Below, piece by piece: positions 12,340 to 22,934 of a stretch of 64,000 bases of DNA (its first letter is position 1; each line of letters opens with the position of its first letter). The stretch is from Amblyornis subalaris (lineage: Eukaryota; Chordata; Aves; Passeriformes; Ptilonorhynchidae). Both the position numbers and the translations under genes were made by a program. The stretch is taken from NCBI GenBank assembly GCA_018881555.1, contig JACAXG010000303.1:124001-188000 (forward strand). Reading direction: 5' to 3'. The notes under the pieces are model-generated. The model saw only the letters and a list, made by a program, of their open reading frames with translations, made no database searches and was not told the origin of the DNA.

Positions 12340-14614
12340 CTAGTATAGTAATAGTGAATTAAAGTAGAGGATATGCCATTGTTAGACATAAATTCTTTTA
12401 TGAGACTAAACTGATTTCTCAGGGACATATGATAAAACAAAGGAATTGGAAAAAAAGAAGTAATGTAGGGTGTTTCCCCCCTTTCCACTTCCTTTAATTT
12501 TTCCATTTTCCTTCTTCCTCTCTGTTTTTCCTTATATTTGGCACTTCTCCAGCTATTAATTTGTCCACTCTCATTTGGATTAGTTACATTTGTCTTTCAA
12601 AAAATGTTTTATTTTTTAAAGACAAAAGCTTTAAGCTCCTTTTGTATTTTTCTTTTCATTTTCCCTTTTACTCATTTTGCTTAGTTCTGTCAAAATCTCT
12701 CACTTCTCCCAACATCTCCCCTTTTTCTGTCTCATTCTGCTGGTTTTGCCCTCCACTACCTAACCACAAACTCTTTTTATCTGATCTGCAGATCTATCTT
12801 GGGGCCTTCACAAGGCTGAACATTTATCTTAACCTTTTTTCTTTTTCCCCAGTGAAACTTCATATTTTCCAAATCCTCCTTTTCCTGTTATTTTCTTTTC
12901 ACACAACAAGATGAAAGAGAAAAGAGTAGAGACATTCTTTTGTATTGTTCTGTTTCATCTGGCCTTCCAGCTACCTGTCCTCTTGGCAACAAACCTTCCC
13001 TTATGAAATCAGGAATAGATGAACATCTGCTGCTTCTTGTCTGCACTCCTCTGTACCACTGAAATTCAGAATATGGCATGCAGTCAGTGAAGCCTCATCG
13101 ACTTCTGGCAGCAGGTTGAAAGATTTCTGAGATGCTGTATGGGCTTGGGAAGCACTGAGACTAGGATAGGGACAGCTAGACAAGAGTGCAAGGGACAACA
13201 AAGAGCCTGCAGAAAGACATGGGTATGTGTAGCTAAGGACCAAGAAAATCTAAACTCAGGGGAAGACTGGCCACATTAGCATGTGGCAATTACTTCAATT
13301 TGAGTACTGTTACAGCAGCAAACATTACAATAAGCAATCTGGCAATGTGCACCTTAATGATCAAGAGCCTTTGAAGTCTGACATTATTAATGTAGTTGCT
13401 TTCTTGCCACTGCACTTTTCAAAAAATTATTAACCTAGGTGTTTCAAGACATACAATGGCATAAGAAATTATCTGTTACAGTGAAGCATAATCCAAAAAA
13501 AGTAATGTAGATAAATTATTTTTCCTCTCAGAAAAATTCTTAGAGTTAAAAGAAAGGATCACTACAGGAATTATCAATGTTTATGCACATTTTTTTGTAA
13601 AAAATATCACATCAAAGCAATATACTCCATATCAGACAACTTTACTAACAAGTTAAAGATGACCATTTAAATTAGTTCTCAAAATATTTGCTGCCACAGT
13701 TTTAACTATGCTAAAAAAAAATACCTTTGGAGAGAATTTTTTCTTTTGTGATATAGTTTCTTCTAATAACATATTTTCTAAATTATTCTATCAGAGAAAC
13801 AGTATCAGCACATACATTCCATAAATGCCACGTCCTTTTCTACACTAATGGTCTCAAAAGTCACTAAAAATGTCTATCGAAATACAGATCCATAATATAT
13901 AACAATGGCTAAATTATATATTTCTACACTCTGTTTGGCTATGTATAATATATACTGCGTCTCTTATCAGATTATTTGGAAGCATATTTTCAGTAATGCG
14001 GTTTCTTAGTGCACTAAGTGTGCACTACTTAAACAGGACATAGCATAGGACAACTATATTATTAAGGAGAGGGAGCGCTTTCTTTACCAAGAAAAATTGT
14101 GAGATCTGCACAAGATGACTGCAAAACTATTCACCAAATCCTGCAAACACGAAACGAAGGACATTCATTTAGGAGTGAAAATTTAAGAAGATGGATTTAA
14201 AAACAGAGAAAAGAAAGTACTTCTTTTAGAGTGATGAAATTGTTGGGTTTGTAGCCATGGAACAACAGTATCAAGAAGTTCAAAAAGGAAATAAAATCAT
14301 ACACTAAAGATTTTAAGAGGCATTGGTTTGGATGCAGTCTGTAACATTTCTAGTTCGCTAATTTAGGATGTTAGTGGAGCATGACAATATCTGACAACAG
14401 AGTACCCAGTCTACAAGCTCTTCCTAAATCCTCTGACTAGCAGTGTTGCAGACAGAACACTGGGACAGATGGACAACTTACTTGAGACACTACAGCACTT
14501 TTTAAGAGAATTTAGTACAGGAAAAGCATTTACTGTGCATTAGATGCTAATGTATTTGTATGATCTAAGCCATGTGGAAATGTGTGTCTTGGGATTGTTA
14601 TCCCATATTCAGGT
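12340..14614. other. Intergenic with a pyrimidine-rich tract
   Basis: Positions about 12470-12900 are strongly C/T-biased on the plus strand, which explains the long F/L/S-rich ORF at 12561-12914. No gene or named repeat is seen in the rest. Confidence 0.5.
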
Positions 14615-15540
14615 TGTACTCAAAATTGTTACTGTTTCTCTTTCTTCCCCCGTCCCCTTCCTGGCTTGGGGGTATCATGAAGCTTGTGAGCCCAGCCGGG
14701 ATCCTGGTGGGGGCGAGGCCAGGAGTTGTTCTCTCTCTTTGGGTTCAGGATCAGAGCAGCAGGACTGTGTGTGCAGGGAGATGTCTGTGTATCGAGCCAG
14801 GATACTGCTACATTATGACTTAGCAGTCTCTTGGCTGGGGGTGGGTCACTCCATTTTTTTTTCTGCTGCCACAGCTGCTCCTGTGCCGAGATCCGGCACC
14901 AGGGCCACTTCCCGCCGGGCCCTTGCCTACCGTGTGTTGCCATGGCTGCTCCTATGCTGAGATCCGGGAGTGGGGCTGTCTCTTGCTGAGCTCCTGCCTG
15001 CCACGTGTTGCTGCGGCTACCCTTGTGTGTTTGGCTCTGAAACTGTGATCTGCTGTGGTTTCTGCACGAGGGAAGCCACCTCCCCTCCTTCCCCATGCCC
15101 AAGCCACCATTGCCACGCAGAGAGGTCAGTGCGCTCGCACCACAGCGCCCCCTGCAGCTGCGGGGGAACCATCACACCTGCCCCACCCCACCAGGGCCCG
15201 CCAGCGCCCCCTGCCGGCTGCGAGAGTCACTGCAGCCGCCACCTTGCCGGGAACCAACAGCGCCCCCTGCCAGTTGTGGGCACAACTACACCAAAGGGGA
15301 AATTGCTCAACAGGCAAGAAAAGGCTGTTATTGGGGTTTTTTTCTGTTTTCTTAATGTTGCTGTTTGTTTACCTCATGTTATATATATCCTAGTAAAGAA
15401 CTGTTATTCCTTTTCCCATATCTTTGCCTGAACACCCCGTAATTTCAAGGGTATAATAATTTGGAGGGAGGCGGTCATCCTTTCTGTTCCAGGAAGGTTC
15501 CTGCCTTCTTTGACAGACATCCCTCTTTTAAACCAGGACA
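14615..15540 (+). mobile_element. Solo LTR, plus orientation, ERVL-like
   Basis: The left end is TGTACTCAAAATTGTTACTG. The right end is TTTAAACCAGGACA, preceded by a block (about 15,405-15,535) that is the reverse complement of the start of the provirus LTRs. Its U3-like GC-rich centre carries three copies of CAGCGCCCCCTG. No target duplication is visible (caggt left, atgtg right). The same left-end sequence recurs at 24,650. It is related to, but clearly diverged from, the minus-oriented provirus LTRs. ORFs in it are by-products of GC content. Confidence 0.7.
15143..15269 (-). promoter_or_regulatory. Triplet of CTCF-like core motifs in LTR
   Basis: CAGCGCCCCCTG occurs exactly at 15143-15154, 15202-15213 and 15258-15269, spaced 59 and 56 bp. 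Its reverse complement CAGGGGGCGCTG is the core of the vertebrate CTCF consensus, so the motifs point to the minus strand. This LTR has multiplied the motif that the provirus-family LTRs carry once. CTCF occupancy is inferred. Confidence 0.45.
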
Positions 15541-16103
15541 ATGTGATACAATTAAAGAAACCAATAAGTAATCATGCATTTATTGTGGATCACAGGGTTA
15601 TTGCAAAAAAAGTGACATACAGGAAATTCATATGTTTACTTATGTAAAAACTTTGTTGTGCACCCCTATCCCTGTTTCACATGCAGTCTGAACAGTGCAG
15701 AAAGCTGCAACAATGTAAAACCTTGATGTTGAAACAGATGTCTCTATGTTTCCTGTAAGCTTAATGGAATGGATCAGCTCCCATCATCATAAGCAAATTG
15801 GTTCTTCAATTAGACCTTTATAACAGGAAAAAAACTCCTATGAACCATAAAAGGGAAGCATAGAAAAGCGCTACAGCCAGCTAAATGATTCACTAATAAT
15901 AAGAATCCAATTTTTGGCTATCATAAATGATCACGATTTACTACAATGAAACTATATAATTATTCAATAGCTGTATGTCTAACAGAGTCATGATACGTGG
16001 AAATGTGTATATTTCAAAACATTAATTAAGTACTTAAGCAAACACACCTTAGTGATTTCTGGTTACTTATAAAATCCAATTGTTTACTGAAGTCATACCC
16101 TAC
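15541..16103. other. Intergenic, nothing recognised
   Basis: AT-rich sequence between two LTR elements. No gene or repeat is identified. Confidence 0.45.
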
Positions 16104-16432
16104 TGTCGGCGATTGAGAAATGGACTCAGCTGGGTGCAAGCAAAGCCAACTTTATTCCAGGCAACAATGCCTTTTATACTGTTGTACAAACAATTAACTA
16201 CCAGTTTCATAACCCCCTGTCCTCCCCAGCAGCACAACATCTTGCATACAATGTCCTTGGTCAGCATTCTGTTACATGTTAGCAGACAGGAGTGAGGTTT
16301 AAAGAGTTGTCTTCTTATCAGGGTGTCGGCTCCTTCCTTACTCTGCATGCTTATCTTTCCCAAGGCTTAACATTTACCAAGGCTAAAAGATCACTGCTGC
16401 TATCTACATTGCCAGGGGCTATTGCCCCCACA
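16104..16432 (-). mobile_element. Solo LTR, 329 bp, ERVK/alpharetrovirus-like
   Basis: The element runs TGTCGGCG...CCCCCACA on the plus strand and is flanked by a perfect 6-bp duplication, ccctac (16098-16103 and 16433-16438). On the minus strand it has a TATAAAA box (plus 16172-16178) and, about 20 bp on, an AATAAA signal (plus 16151-16156), the compact U3-R layout of short LTRs. A 6-bp duplication is usual for ERVK/alpharetrovirus-type integrases. No internal sequence remains. Confidence 0.85.
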
Positions 16433-16589
16433 CCCTACTAGTTACAATTCAGAACAAGTGATAAAGTTTGAATAAAAGGACAACAAAATTACCATTAAAC
16501 ACACACATTCTCATGGCCACGTCCTAGAAAACCACAAAAAGAGACAATTTGTTGAACACTAGCAAAGCAATAGTCAGAAATTAGTAATT

Positions 16590-16673
16590 AATAGAATTGT
16601 TACAGTTGGAAATGACCCTTAAGATCATCGTCCAACCACAAACACAGCACTTCTAGGTCTACCAGTAACCCAT
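16590..16673 (-). mobile_element. CR1 fragment, part left of the provirus
   Basis: 'atagaattgttacagttgga...gacccttaagatcatcgtccaacc' is the antisense 3' end of a CR1. It stops at the provirus edge and resumes at 23,970, so the provirus integrated into this CR1. Confidence 0.75.
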
Positions 16674-17746
16674 TGTCCTAGTCTGAAGGACAGGTGTCTG
16701 TCAAGGAAGGTGGGAAACCTTCCTTGAATACAGGATGACCCCTCTCCCTCCTCCGAATTACTATACCTTTGAAATTACGGGGCCCTCAGGCAAAGATGTG
16801 GTAAAAAGAATAACAGTTTTTTACTAAGGTTATATATCTATCTATCTATCTATATATAGATATAGATATATATAACAAGACAGTTAAATGGCAACCGTAA
16901 GAGAACAGACAAACCCCTTTACTGTCCCTCCTCTGTTGTTGGGAGATTTTCTGTTGGAGCAGAGAGGCTGCGGTGACTCCCCCGTGGCTGCAGGGGGCGC
17001 TGTGGCGTGAGCGTGACAACCCTCACGTGGCAATGGCGGCTCCGGCGAATGGGAAAAGGGGGGGTTGCTCCCGGTGCGAACCCATGGGGCAGCCGCCTGG
17101 CTCCACCAACCTCGGCAGCGAGCAACAAGCAGCGCAGGCAGGCAGGGTTGAGTAGGGAGCAATGGACCTCGGTATCACCCGCCAGCAGACCAGCAGAAGG
17201 CACGAACAGCAGAGACCAGCAGCTCCAGGTGGCGATTGGTTACAGTGTAACTCTGTACTCTGTGCCGCCCAGGGACCCTGGTGGAGATGTCACAATGTAT
17301 CCGTGCTGTGGAGCGAGTGGGTGGAGACATCACAATGTAGCAGTGTTCCCAGAGTGAAAACTGGCTCTCGCTGCAGACACCACCGTCCTTCCCAAACGTG
17401 GAGCGGAGAGAGCCGCAAGCCCAGTCTCCACCCACCTCTCACCAAAGTCTCAGGCAGTTCACTCGCGATGCTCCAGCCTCTGGGGAAACAACACCCTTGC
17501 CACTATTTCCAGGTCTCTGTTTTTCTTTAATTGGGGGATTGTCCTGGCCTCGGCTGGGCAAGTGGTCCCTGTTGTCCTTAAGTATCGTCCGTTCTGGGTG
17601 ATTAGCACAGAATGTGGTTGGACAGATAACTCCCTTTTGTTCTTAAGTATCACCCATCAGTTCCTGGCCAGCCCCTCCCCACTTACACAGCCTCTCTGGT
17701 ACATGAGGGAAAGGAAACAAATTTTCATTTTTTCTAACCCATAACA
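16674..17746 (-). repeat. 3' LTR of the provirus
   Basis: 1073 bp, TGTCCTAG...CCCATAACA on the plus strand. It differs from the 5' LTR by about 40 substitutions by hand count plus small indels, but 17126-17396 is identical to it. A TATC/TATA run near 16834-16874 is absent from the 5' LTR and explains most of the length difference. Direct repeats include ttgtccttaagtatc (17572-17586) with ttgttcttaagtatc (17637-17651), and a 20-bp pair at 17281-17300 and 17321-17340 (17 of 20 match). In LTR orientation these fall in the U3-like part and may be enhancer elements. Confidence 0.9.
16991..17002 (+). promoter_or_regulatory. CTCF-like core motif in 3' LTR
   Basis: CAGGGGGCGCTG, at the position homologous to the motifs at 1317 and 23212. 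Confidence 0.45.
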
Positions 17747-17780
17747 TTATCCACCCCGAAAATTGTTTCCTTTTCCTCCC
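17747..17780 (-). other. Polypurine tract region next to 3' LTR
   Basis: Read on the minus strand, the bases just before the 3' LTR contain a purine run (complement of 17766-17780) and then a G-rich stretch before a short TAA. This is where a plus-strand primer is expected. The purine run is not directly abutting the LTR, so the exact primer is uncertain. Confidence 0.5.
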
Positions 17781-17891
17781 ACACTAACATCCCACATCAA
17801 ACTTAAACCTTTACACTATATACATACGTGCATTATCCTAACTATATACACATATACATAAAGATGTGGGTAGAGGTACACCGTGGACAAT

Positions 17892-18868
17892 TCAACCTAA
17901 AGTAAGGTCCCCTTGAGGTATATATCTGCTTTCTTCATCCTTCTGCATCACCCACCTGGTGCAACCAAGTCCCTGAGCAAAAACAACTCCACAGATGGGT
18001 TTGTCTTTGCTCGAGGCAGAATTGACCCAAAGAGTCTTTTCCAACATACCCCTCATATGCACCACTGGAACCTTATCTCCATCTACTGCATGGAGGTGTT
18101 CGGATTGGGCAGGGCCAGCTCGGTTAGTGGACCCTCAGGTGTTGATCAACCATGTAGCCTTCGCTAAATGCAGCTCCCAGTTTCTGAAAGTCTCTCCACC
18201 CAGTGCCTTTAAGGTGGTTTTTAGCAGTCTGTTGCACTGCTCAACTTTCCCGGCAGCTGGTGCACGGTAAGGAATATGGTACACCCACTCAATACCATGT
18301 TCTCTAGCCCAGGTGTTAATAAGGCTATTCTTGAAATGAGTCCCATTGTCAGACTCAGTCCTCTCAGGGGTACCATGCCTCCACAGGACTTGCTTTTCCA
18401 GTCCCAGGGTGGTGTTCCAGGCAGTAGTGTGAGGCACAGGGTAAGTCTCCAACCATCCAGTGGTTGCTTCCACCTTGTGAGTACATAGCACTTGCCTTGG
18501 CGGGTTTGTGGCAGCGTGATATAATCAATCTGCCAGGCCTCCCCATACTTACACTTGGACCACCTTCCCCCATACCATAGGGGTTTCACCTGCTTGGCCT
18601 GCTTTATGCCAGCACACATCTCACAATCGTGGATGACCTGGGGGATACTGTCCATGGTCAAATCCACCCCTCGGTCTCGTGCCCACTTATAGGTGGCATC
18701 TCTGCCTTGATGACCTGAGGCATCATGGGCCCATTGAGCTAGGAATAATTCCCCTTTATGTTGCCAATCCAAATCAATCTGTGACACCTTAATTTTGGCA
18801 GCCTGATCTACTTGGTCATTGTTGCGGTGCTCCTCGTTAGCCCGATTCTTACGCACATGGGCATCCAC
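17892..18868 (-). pseudogene. pol: Provirus integrase (pol C-terminus), broken
   Basis: The segment encodes an HHCC zinc-binding domain (H-x3-H pattern, then C-x2-C about 30 residues later), a catalytic core with first Asp in WQIDY, second Asp in SDNG and Glu in KVEQ, with exactly 35 residues between the last two (DD35E), and a C-terminal domain. A frameshift lies near 18,480-18,500, between the first Asp and the rest of the core, and a TGA interrupts the frame at 18135-18137. The frame ends at a TGA at 17892-17894, about 145 bp before the 3' LTR. The enzyme would have inserted viral DNA into the host genome; this copy cannot be made intact. Confidence 0.85.
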
Positions 18869-20614
18869 ATGGCGGACTTTGCCACTCAGGTAGAAAAACT
18901 GACTGTGAATGTCTTGCCATTCCCCAGCAGCCCAGACTGGTTTTCCTCTGCACAGCTAATTGGTCTTTTTCTACCTTTCCAGCCACCCCCACAGAGCATT
19001 GGCTACCATTCATGAGTCAGTGTAGAGGTAGAGCTTTGGCCATTTCTCTCTTTCAGCCATGTCCAAGGCCAACTGGACAGCTTTGAGCTCTGCAAACTGA
19101 CTCGATCCACCTTCTCCTTTGGTAGCTTCTGCAACCTGTCGTGTGGGGCTCCATACAGCTGCTTTCTATTTGTGGTTCACTCCTACAACGCAACAGGAAC
19201 CATCTGTGAAAAGAGCGTATCGGGTTTTCTTTGATGTCAGCTGGTTGTATGGTAGGGCTTCTTCAGCACGTGTCACTTGTTCTTGTTCTTCCTCTGCCAG
19301 ATCAAAGTTCTCTCCTTCAGGCCAATTTGTGATTACTTCCAAGATCCCAGGGCGATTTGGATTTCCAATAGGGATGCGCTGTGTGATTAGGGCAATCCAC
19401 TTACTCCATGTGGCATCAGTTGCGTGATGAGTAGAGGGAACTTTGCCCTTGAACATCCACTCCAGAACTGGTAGCTGGGGTGCCAGGAGAAGTTGTGCCT
19501 CTGTGCCAATTACCTTTGAGGCAGCCTGAACTCCCTCATAGGCAGCCAGGACTTCTTTCTCTGTCGGGGTGTAGTTGGCTTCGGACTCTCTATAATTTCG
19601 ACTCCAGAATCCCAGTGGTTGGCCTTGAGTCTCACCAGGCAGCTTCTGCCAAAGGCTCCAGGAGACACCATTGTTCCCGGCTGCAGAATACAGTACATTC
19701 TTTACCTCTGGCCCTGTCCTGACTGGGCCAAGGGCTCCTGCATGAGCAATCTCTTGTTTGATCTGGATGAAGGCCTGTTGCTGTTCAGGGCCCCAGTGGA
19801 AATTGTTCTTTCGGGTCACCAGGTAAAGAGGGCTCACAATCTGGCTGTACTCAGGAATGTGCCTTCTCCAGAAACCTATGGCGTGGAGAAAAGCTTGTGT
19901 TTCTTTCTTGCTGGTTGGCAGAGACATTGCTGTGATTTTATTGATGACTTCAGTGGGAATCTGATGCCGTCCATCTTGCCACTTCACTCTCAGAAACTGG
20001 ATTTCTCAGGCAGGTCCCTTGACTTTACTCTTTTTGATTGCAAAGCCTGCTTGCAGGAGAATCTGGATGATCTTTTCCCCTTTCTCAAACACTTCCGCTG
20101 CCATTTTCCCCCACACAATGATGTCATCTATGTACTGCAAATGTTCTGGAGCTTTACCCTTTTCCAGTGCAGCCTGGATCAGCCCATGGCAGATGGTGGG
20201 GCTGTGCTTCCACCCCTGGGGAGGTTGGTTCCAAGTGTACTGCACACCCCTCCAGGTGAAAGCAAATGGAGGTCTGCACTTTGCTGCCAGAGGAATGGAG
20301 AAGAACACATTGGCAATGTCAACAGTGGCGTACCACTTCGCTGCCTTGGACTCCAGTTCATACTGGAGCTCCAACATGTCTGGCACAGCAGTGCTCAATG
20401 GTGGAGTCACTTCATTCAAGCCACGATAGTCTACTGTCAGTCTCCATTCCCCATCAGACTTGCGCACAGGCCAGATGGGACTGTGGAAGAGTGAGTGGGC
20501 TTTGCTGACCACCCGTCAGCTCTCCAGCTTGTGGATTATCTTGTGGATGGGGATCACAGCATCTCGATTTGTCCAGTACTGCCGGTGATGCACTGTTGAA
20601 GTGGCAATTGGGAC
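18869..20614 (-). pseudogene. pol: Provirus reverse transcriptase and RNase H, broken
   Basis: RT motifs are clear: a VDYRGLNE block, PQGW, and the YIDD catalytic box near 20,090-20,130. The connection domain follows. RNase H begins with FTDGS near 19,200 and continues past a stop to the ELKA and YTDS motifs. The frame is the same throughout but is interrupted by TGA at 20516 and 20006, TAG at 19166, TGA at 19010 and TAG at 18956 (lowest plus-strand base of each). The retained frame shows decay by point mutation rather than by large indels. Confidence 0.85.
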
Positions 20615-20971
20615 TCATTGTCCTTCTACCTTCAGGAGTCCTACTGTAGACAGATTTTCTGACAGTCCGGGCTGGCTGTTTAATTGCCTGATGCCCTCTG
20701 TCTCCACAGCAGCTATTCCAAAAGCCCACTTGAGTCCTTTTGGGTCTTTGAAATAACTGCTTCGGAGAAAATCTATGCCCAAAATACATGGGGCCTCTGG
20801 ACCAGTCACAATGGGATGTTTCTTCCAGTCTTTTCCAGTCAAGCTCACCTCAGCTTCTAGCAAAGTCAACTTCTGTGGTCCCCGTGTCACTCCAGCAATA
20901 GAAACAGGTTCTGCCCCGACGTGTCCCGATGTCATTAAACACTGAGCACCAGTGTCAACCAAAGCTTCTTA
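20615..20971 (-). pseudogene. pro: Provirus aspartic protease, broken
   Basis: The retroviral aspartyl protease motif VDTGA occurs near the start of the segment, and an ILGIDFL block follows about 60 residues later, as in retroviral proteases. The frame continues from gag and into RT. TAA at 20969-20971 precedes the catalytic motif and TGA at 20615-20617 follows the domain. It would have processed Gag and Pol. Confidence 0.75.
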
Positions 20972-22609
20972 TTTTTGTGGCTCTGATGTGCCAGCCCATT
21001 GGATCCACACAGTCCAAAAGACCCAGTTCTCCCCGGCCTCTACCTGGCTAGAGGCAGGACCCCTCTAACACTGGTCTGGCGAATACATATGGGAGGTATC
21101 TTCCAGTGGGTCAGACTCTGGTCTGCGGGAAACTGGCACTGCACTCACTCTCATTGACTTCCCCTTTTCTTTCTCCTTCAGCTCTTGTACTTGGGCTGCT
21201 AGGACACGGGTAGGTTTCCTGTCCCACCACCTCATATCTTCTCCATGGTCAAGAAGGAAGTACTACAATTCAGTCCGTGGGGCGTATCCACTCTCTCTGG
21301 CTGGGGGGCGCGTGGCTCTGATGTCGGGGGCTCTGCTTCGCACCGATGCCACGTAGGGACTGCTCTCCCTCCTCTCCATCTTCATCTCCTCCTTTATTTC
21401 CTCTTTGAGACTCCTTGCTATAGCAGAAACCTGAGCCTTTATCGTGCCGTGAACCATGCTCTCATAGTTCCTGAGTTTGTTGGCTATTGAGCCCACAGTC
21501 TCTCGGTTGTCCTCAACATTTATTGTTGCCAGGAANCTGGAGTATTCGGGTGGCCCGAGGTGTGCCAGGCTCCACAACATCTGCGGTGTGCATCTAACCT
21601 TGTCAGGGTTGTTATCGTGTTGCCCGTCCCTTCCAAAGAGTATCTCTAACACTGCCAGTTCTCTCATGCGTTGGATCCCGTTCTCAGTAGTCTTCCAGAG
21701 CATCCTATGATGGTGCTCCTGCAGTCTTTCTCTGTGGACAAACCTCTCTCTTACACTCGTTATGAGTCGCTCCCAGAGAGGAAGGGGCCCTGGCTCCCTC
21801 ACAAACACCTGGTCGATGCCTGCATCCTTGGTCAGGGATCCCAAATACCCTGCTTCACCACTATCTAGTTGGATACCTGGGCCCATAAGGTCCCAAACTC
21901 AAGTCAACCAAGTCAAAAATGCCTCGCGGCCCCGTTTCACAATGTCATTCTGCAGATTGCGGAGACTGTCATGCGACAGGGACTCTGTGATGATCTCAGG
22001 CTCTGGCTCCTCCACAGGTTGTCAGGGCCCTGGTACCTCATCATCACTAACTGGGTGTGCCGATTTGGTTTTATACTTTCTCCTCTGCACAAGGGCAACT
22101 GCCGCTGGCTGTGGCTACCCTTGTGGTACAGCTGGAACTTGAGTGGTTGTAACAGCTCTTGGTTCCACTCCTGTGTCATTGGACTTATCCTCCTTGGGGC
22201 AAGGGGAGGGGTTCCAAACAGTTGGGGACAAACGTTCTTTTAACACCCGGACTATCTCCTCCACTATCTCCATCAAATCTGAGTGATTTGTCTCTACTGT
22301 GGGCTGTTGGGCAGTGCTAGGCTGTTGGGCAGTGCGCCCAGCCCCTGCGGCATGCCTCTGGGCAGCATCTCTAGTATCTGGGGTAGATGTCAGAGTGGTT
22401 ACCCAAGGCAATCTCACCTTATCTCTAAATGCTAAATAGAATAGGCCTATCAGCAACACCAGCCATTGCATGATATGGTTAGCATCTAGAGAAGGATTGA
22501 CCCCTTCAAAAGCTGTTGGGATAGGCCCAAAAAGGTCAGTGAAGAATTGGGAGAAAACTTCCTCCTCTGTTGCTTCTTTCGAATGAGTACCATTATTAAA
22601 GGACCCCAA
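20972..22609 (-). pseudogene. gag: Provirus gag region, broken
   Basis: The first ATG downstream of the primer-binding site on the minus strand is at 22609 and opens a 164-codon frame ending in TAG at 22115. The same frame continues past it, with TGA at 21899 and a 207-residue open part from 21886 to TAG at 21263, then TAG at 21065. Helical, charged, capsid-like sequence is seen around 21,400-21,880. No CCHC zinc knuckle is recognised. One ambiguous base (N) lies at about 21536. The gag call rests mostly on position between leader and protease. Confidence 0.7.
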
Positions 22610-22911
22610 AAGATGTGAGGCTAGCGCATGACATTTATGTAGCTATGCACCTGCATTCCAGAGGAAATTTACAATCTTCAAATCCTTCACCTTATAGACC
22701 TATCCCACAAACAGGGTAACAACCACAGTGGTCTTAGTCGTGGGACCCATGTGTAGAAGAGGAGCTGCAAATGGGAGAGACGTAGCCACGATCATTTGCC
22801 AACAGAACCGAAACAAGCTCCACCACATGGTGATGTGTAGCGTGATTTTTATATCTAACACACAAATTGGGTTACCTAGAAACTGTTATTCCTTTTTGCC
22901 ATGCCCTCGAT
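22610..22911 (-). other. Provirus 5' leader
   Basis: Untranslated stretch between the primer-binding site and the gag ATG, expected to hold packaging and dimer signals. I cannot point to a specific structure. Confidence 0.5.
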
Positions 22912-22929
22912 GCCCCACATTGGCTGCCA
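22912..22929 (-). other. Primer-binding site, tRNA-Lys(1,2)-like
   Basis: On the minus strand, TGGCAGCCAATGTGGGGC begins five bases after the 5' LTR. It agrees at 15 of 18 positions with the site complementary to the 3' end of tRNA-Lys(1,2), as remembered. Three mismatches leave other tRNAs possible. Confidence 0.55.
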
Positions 22930-22934
22930 AGAAC

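Noticed and set aside
12561..12914. 117-codon Phe/Leu/Ser-rich plus ORF
   Set aside because: Produced by the pyrimidine-rich tract, not by a membrane-protein gene.
14629..15431. Overlapping ORFs of up to 157 codons on both strands
   Set aside because: Fall within the plus-oriented LTR; no domain, and low stop frequency follows from GC content.
17747..17891. Possible env gene between integrase and 3' LTR
   Set aside because: Only about 145 bp are available and no membrane or signal segment is encoded.
19119..20508. Plus-strand ORFs of up to 291 codons across the provirus
   Set aside because: They are antisense shadows of the pol frame, which has the catalytic motifs.
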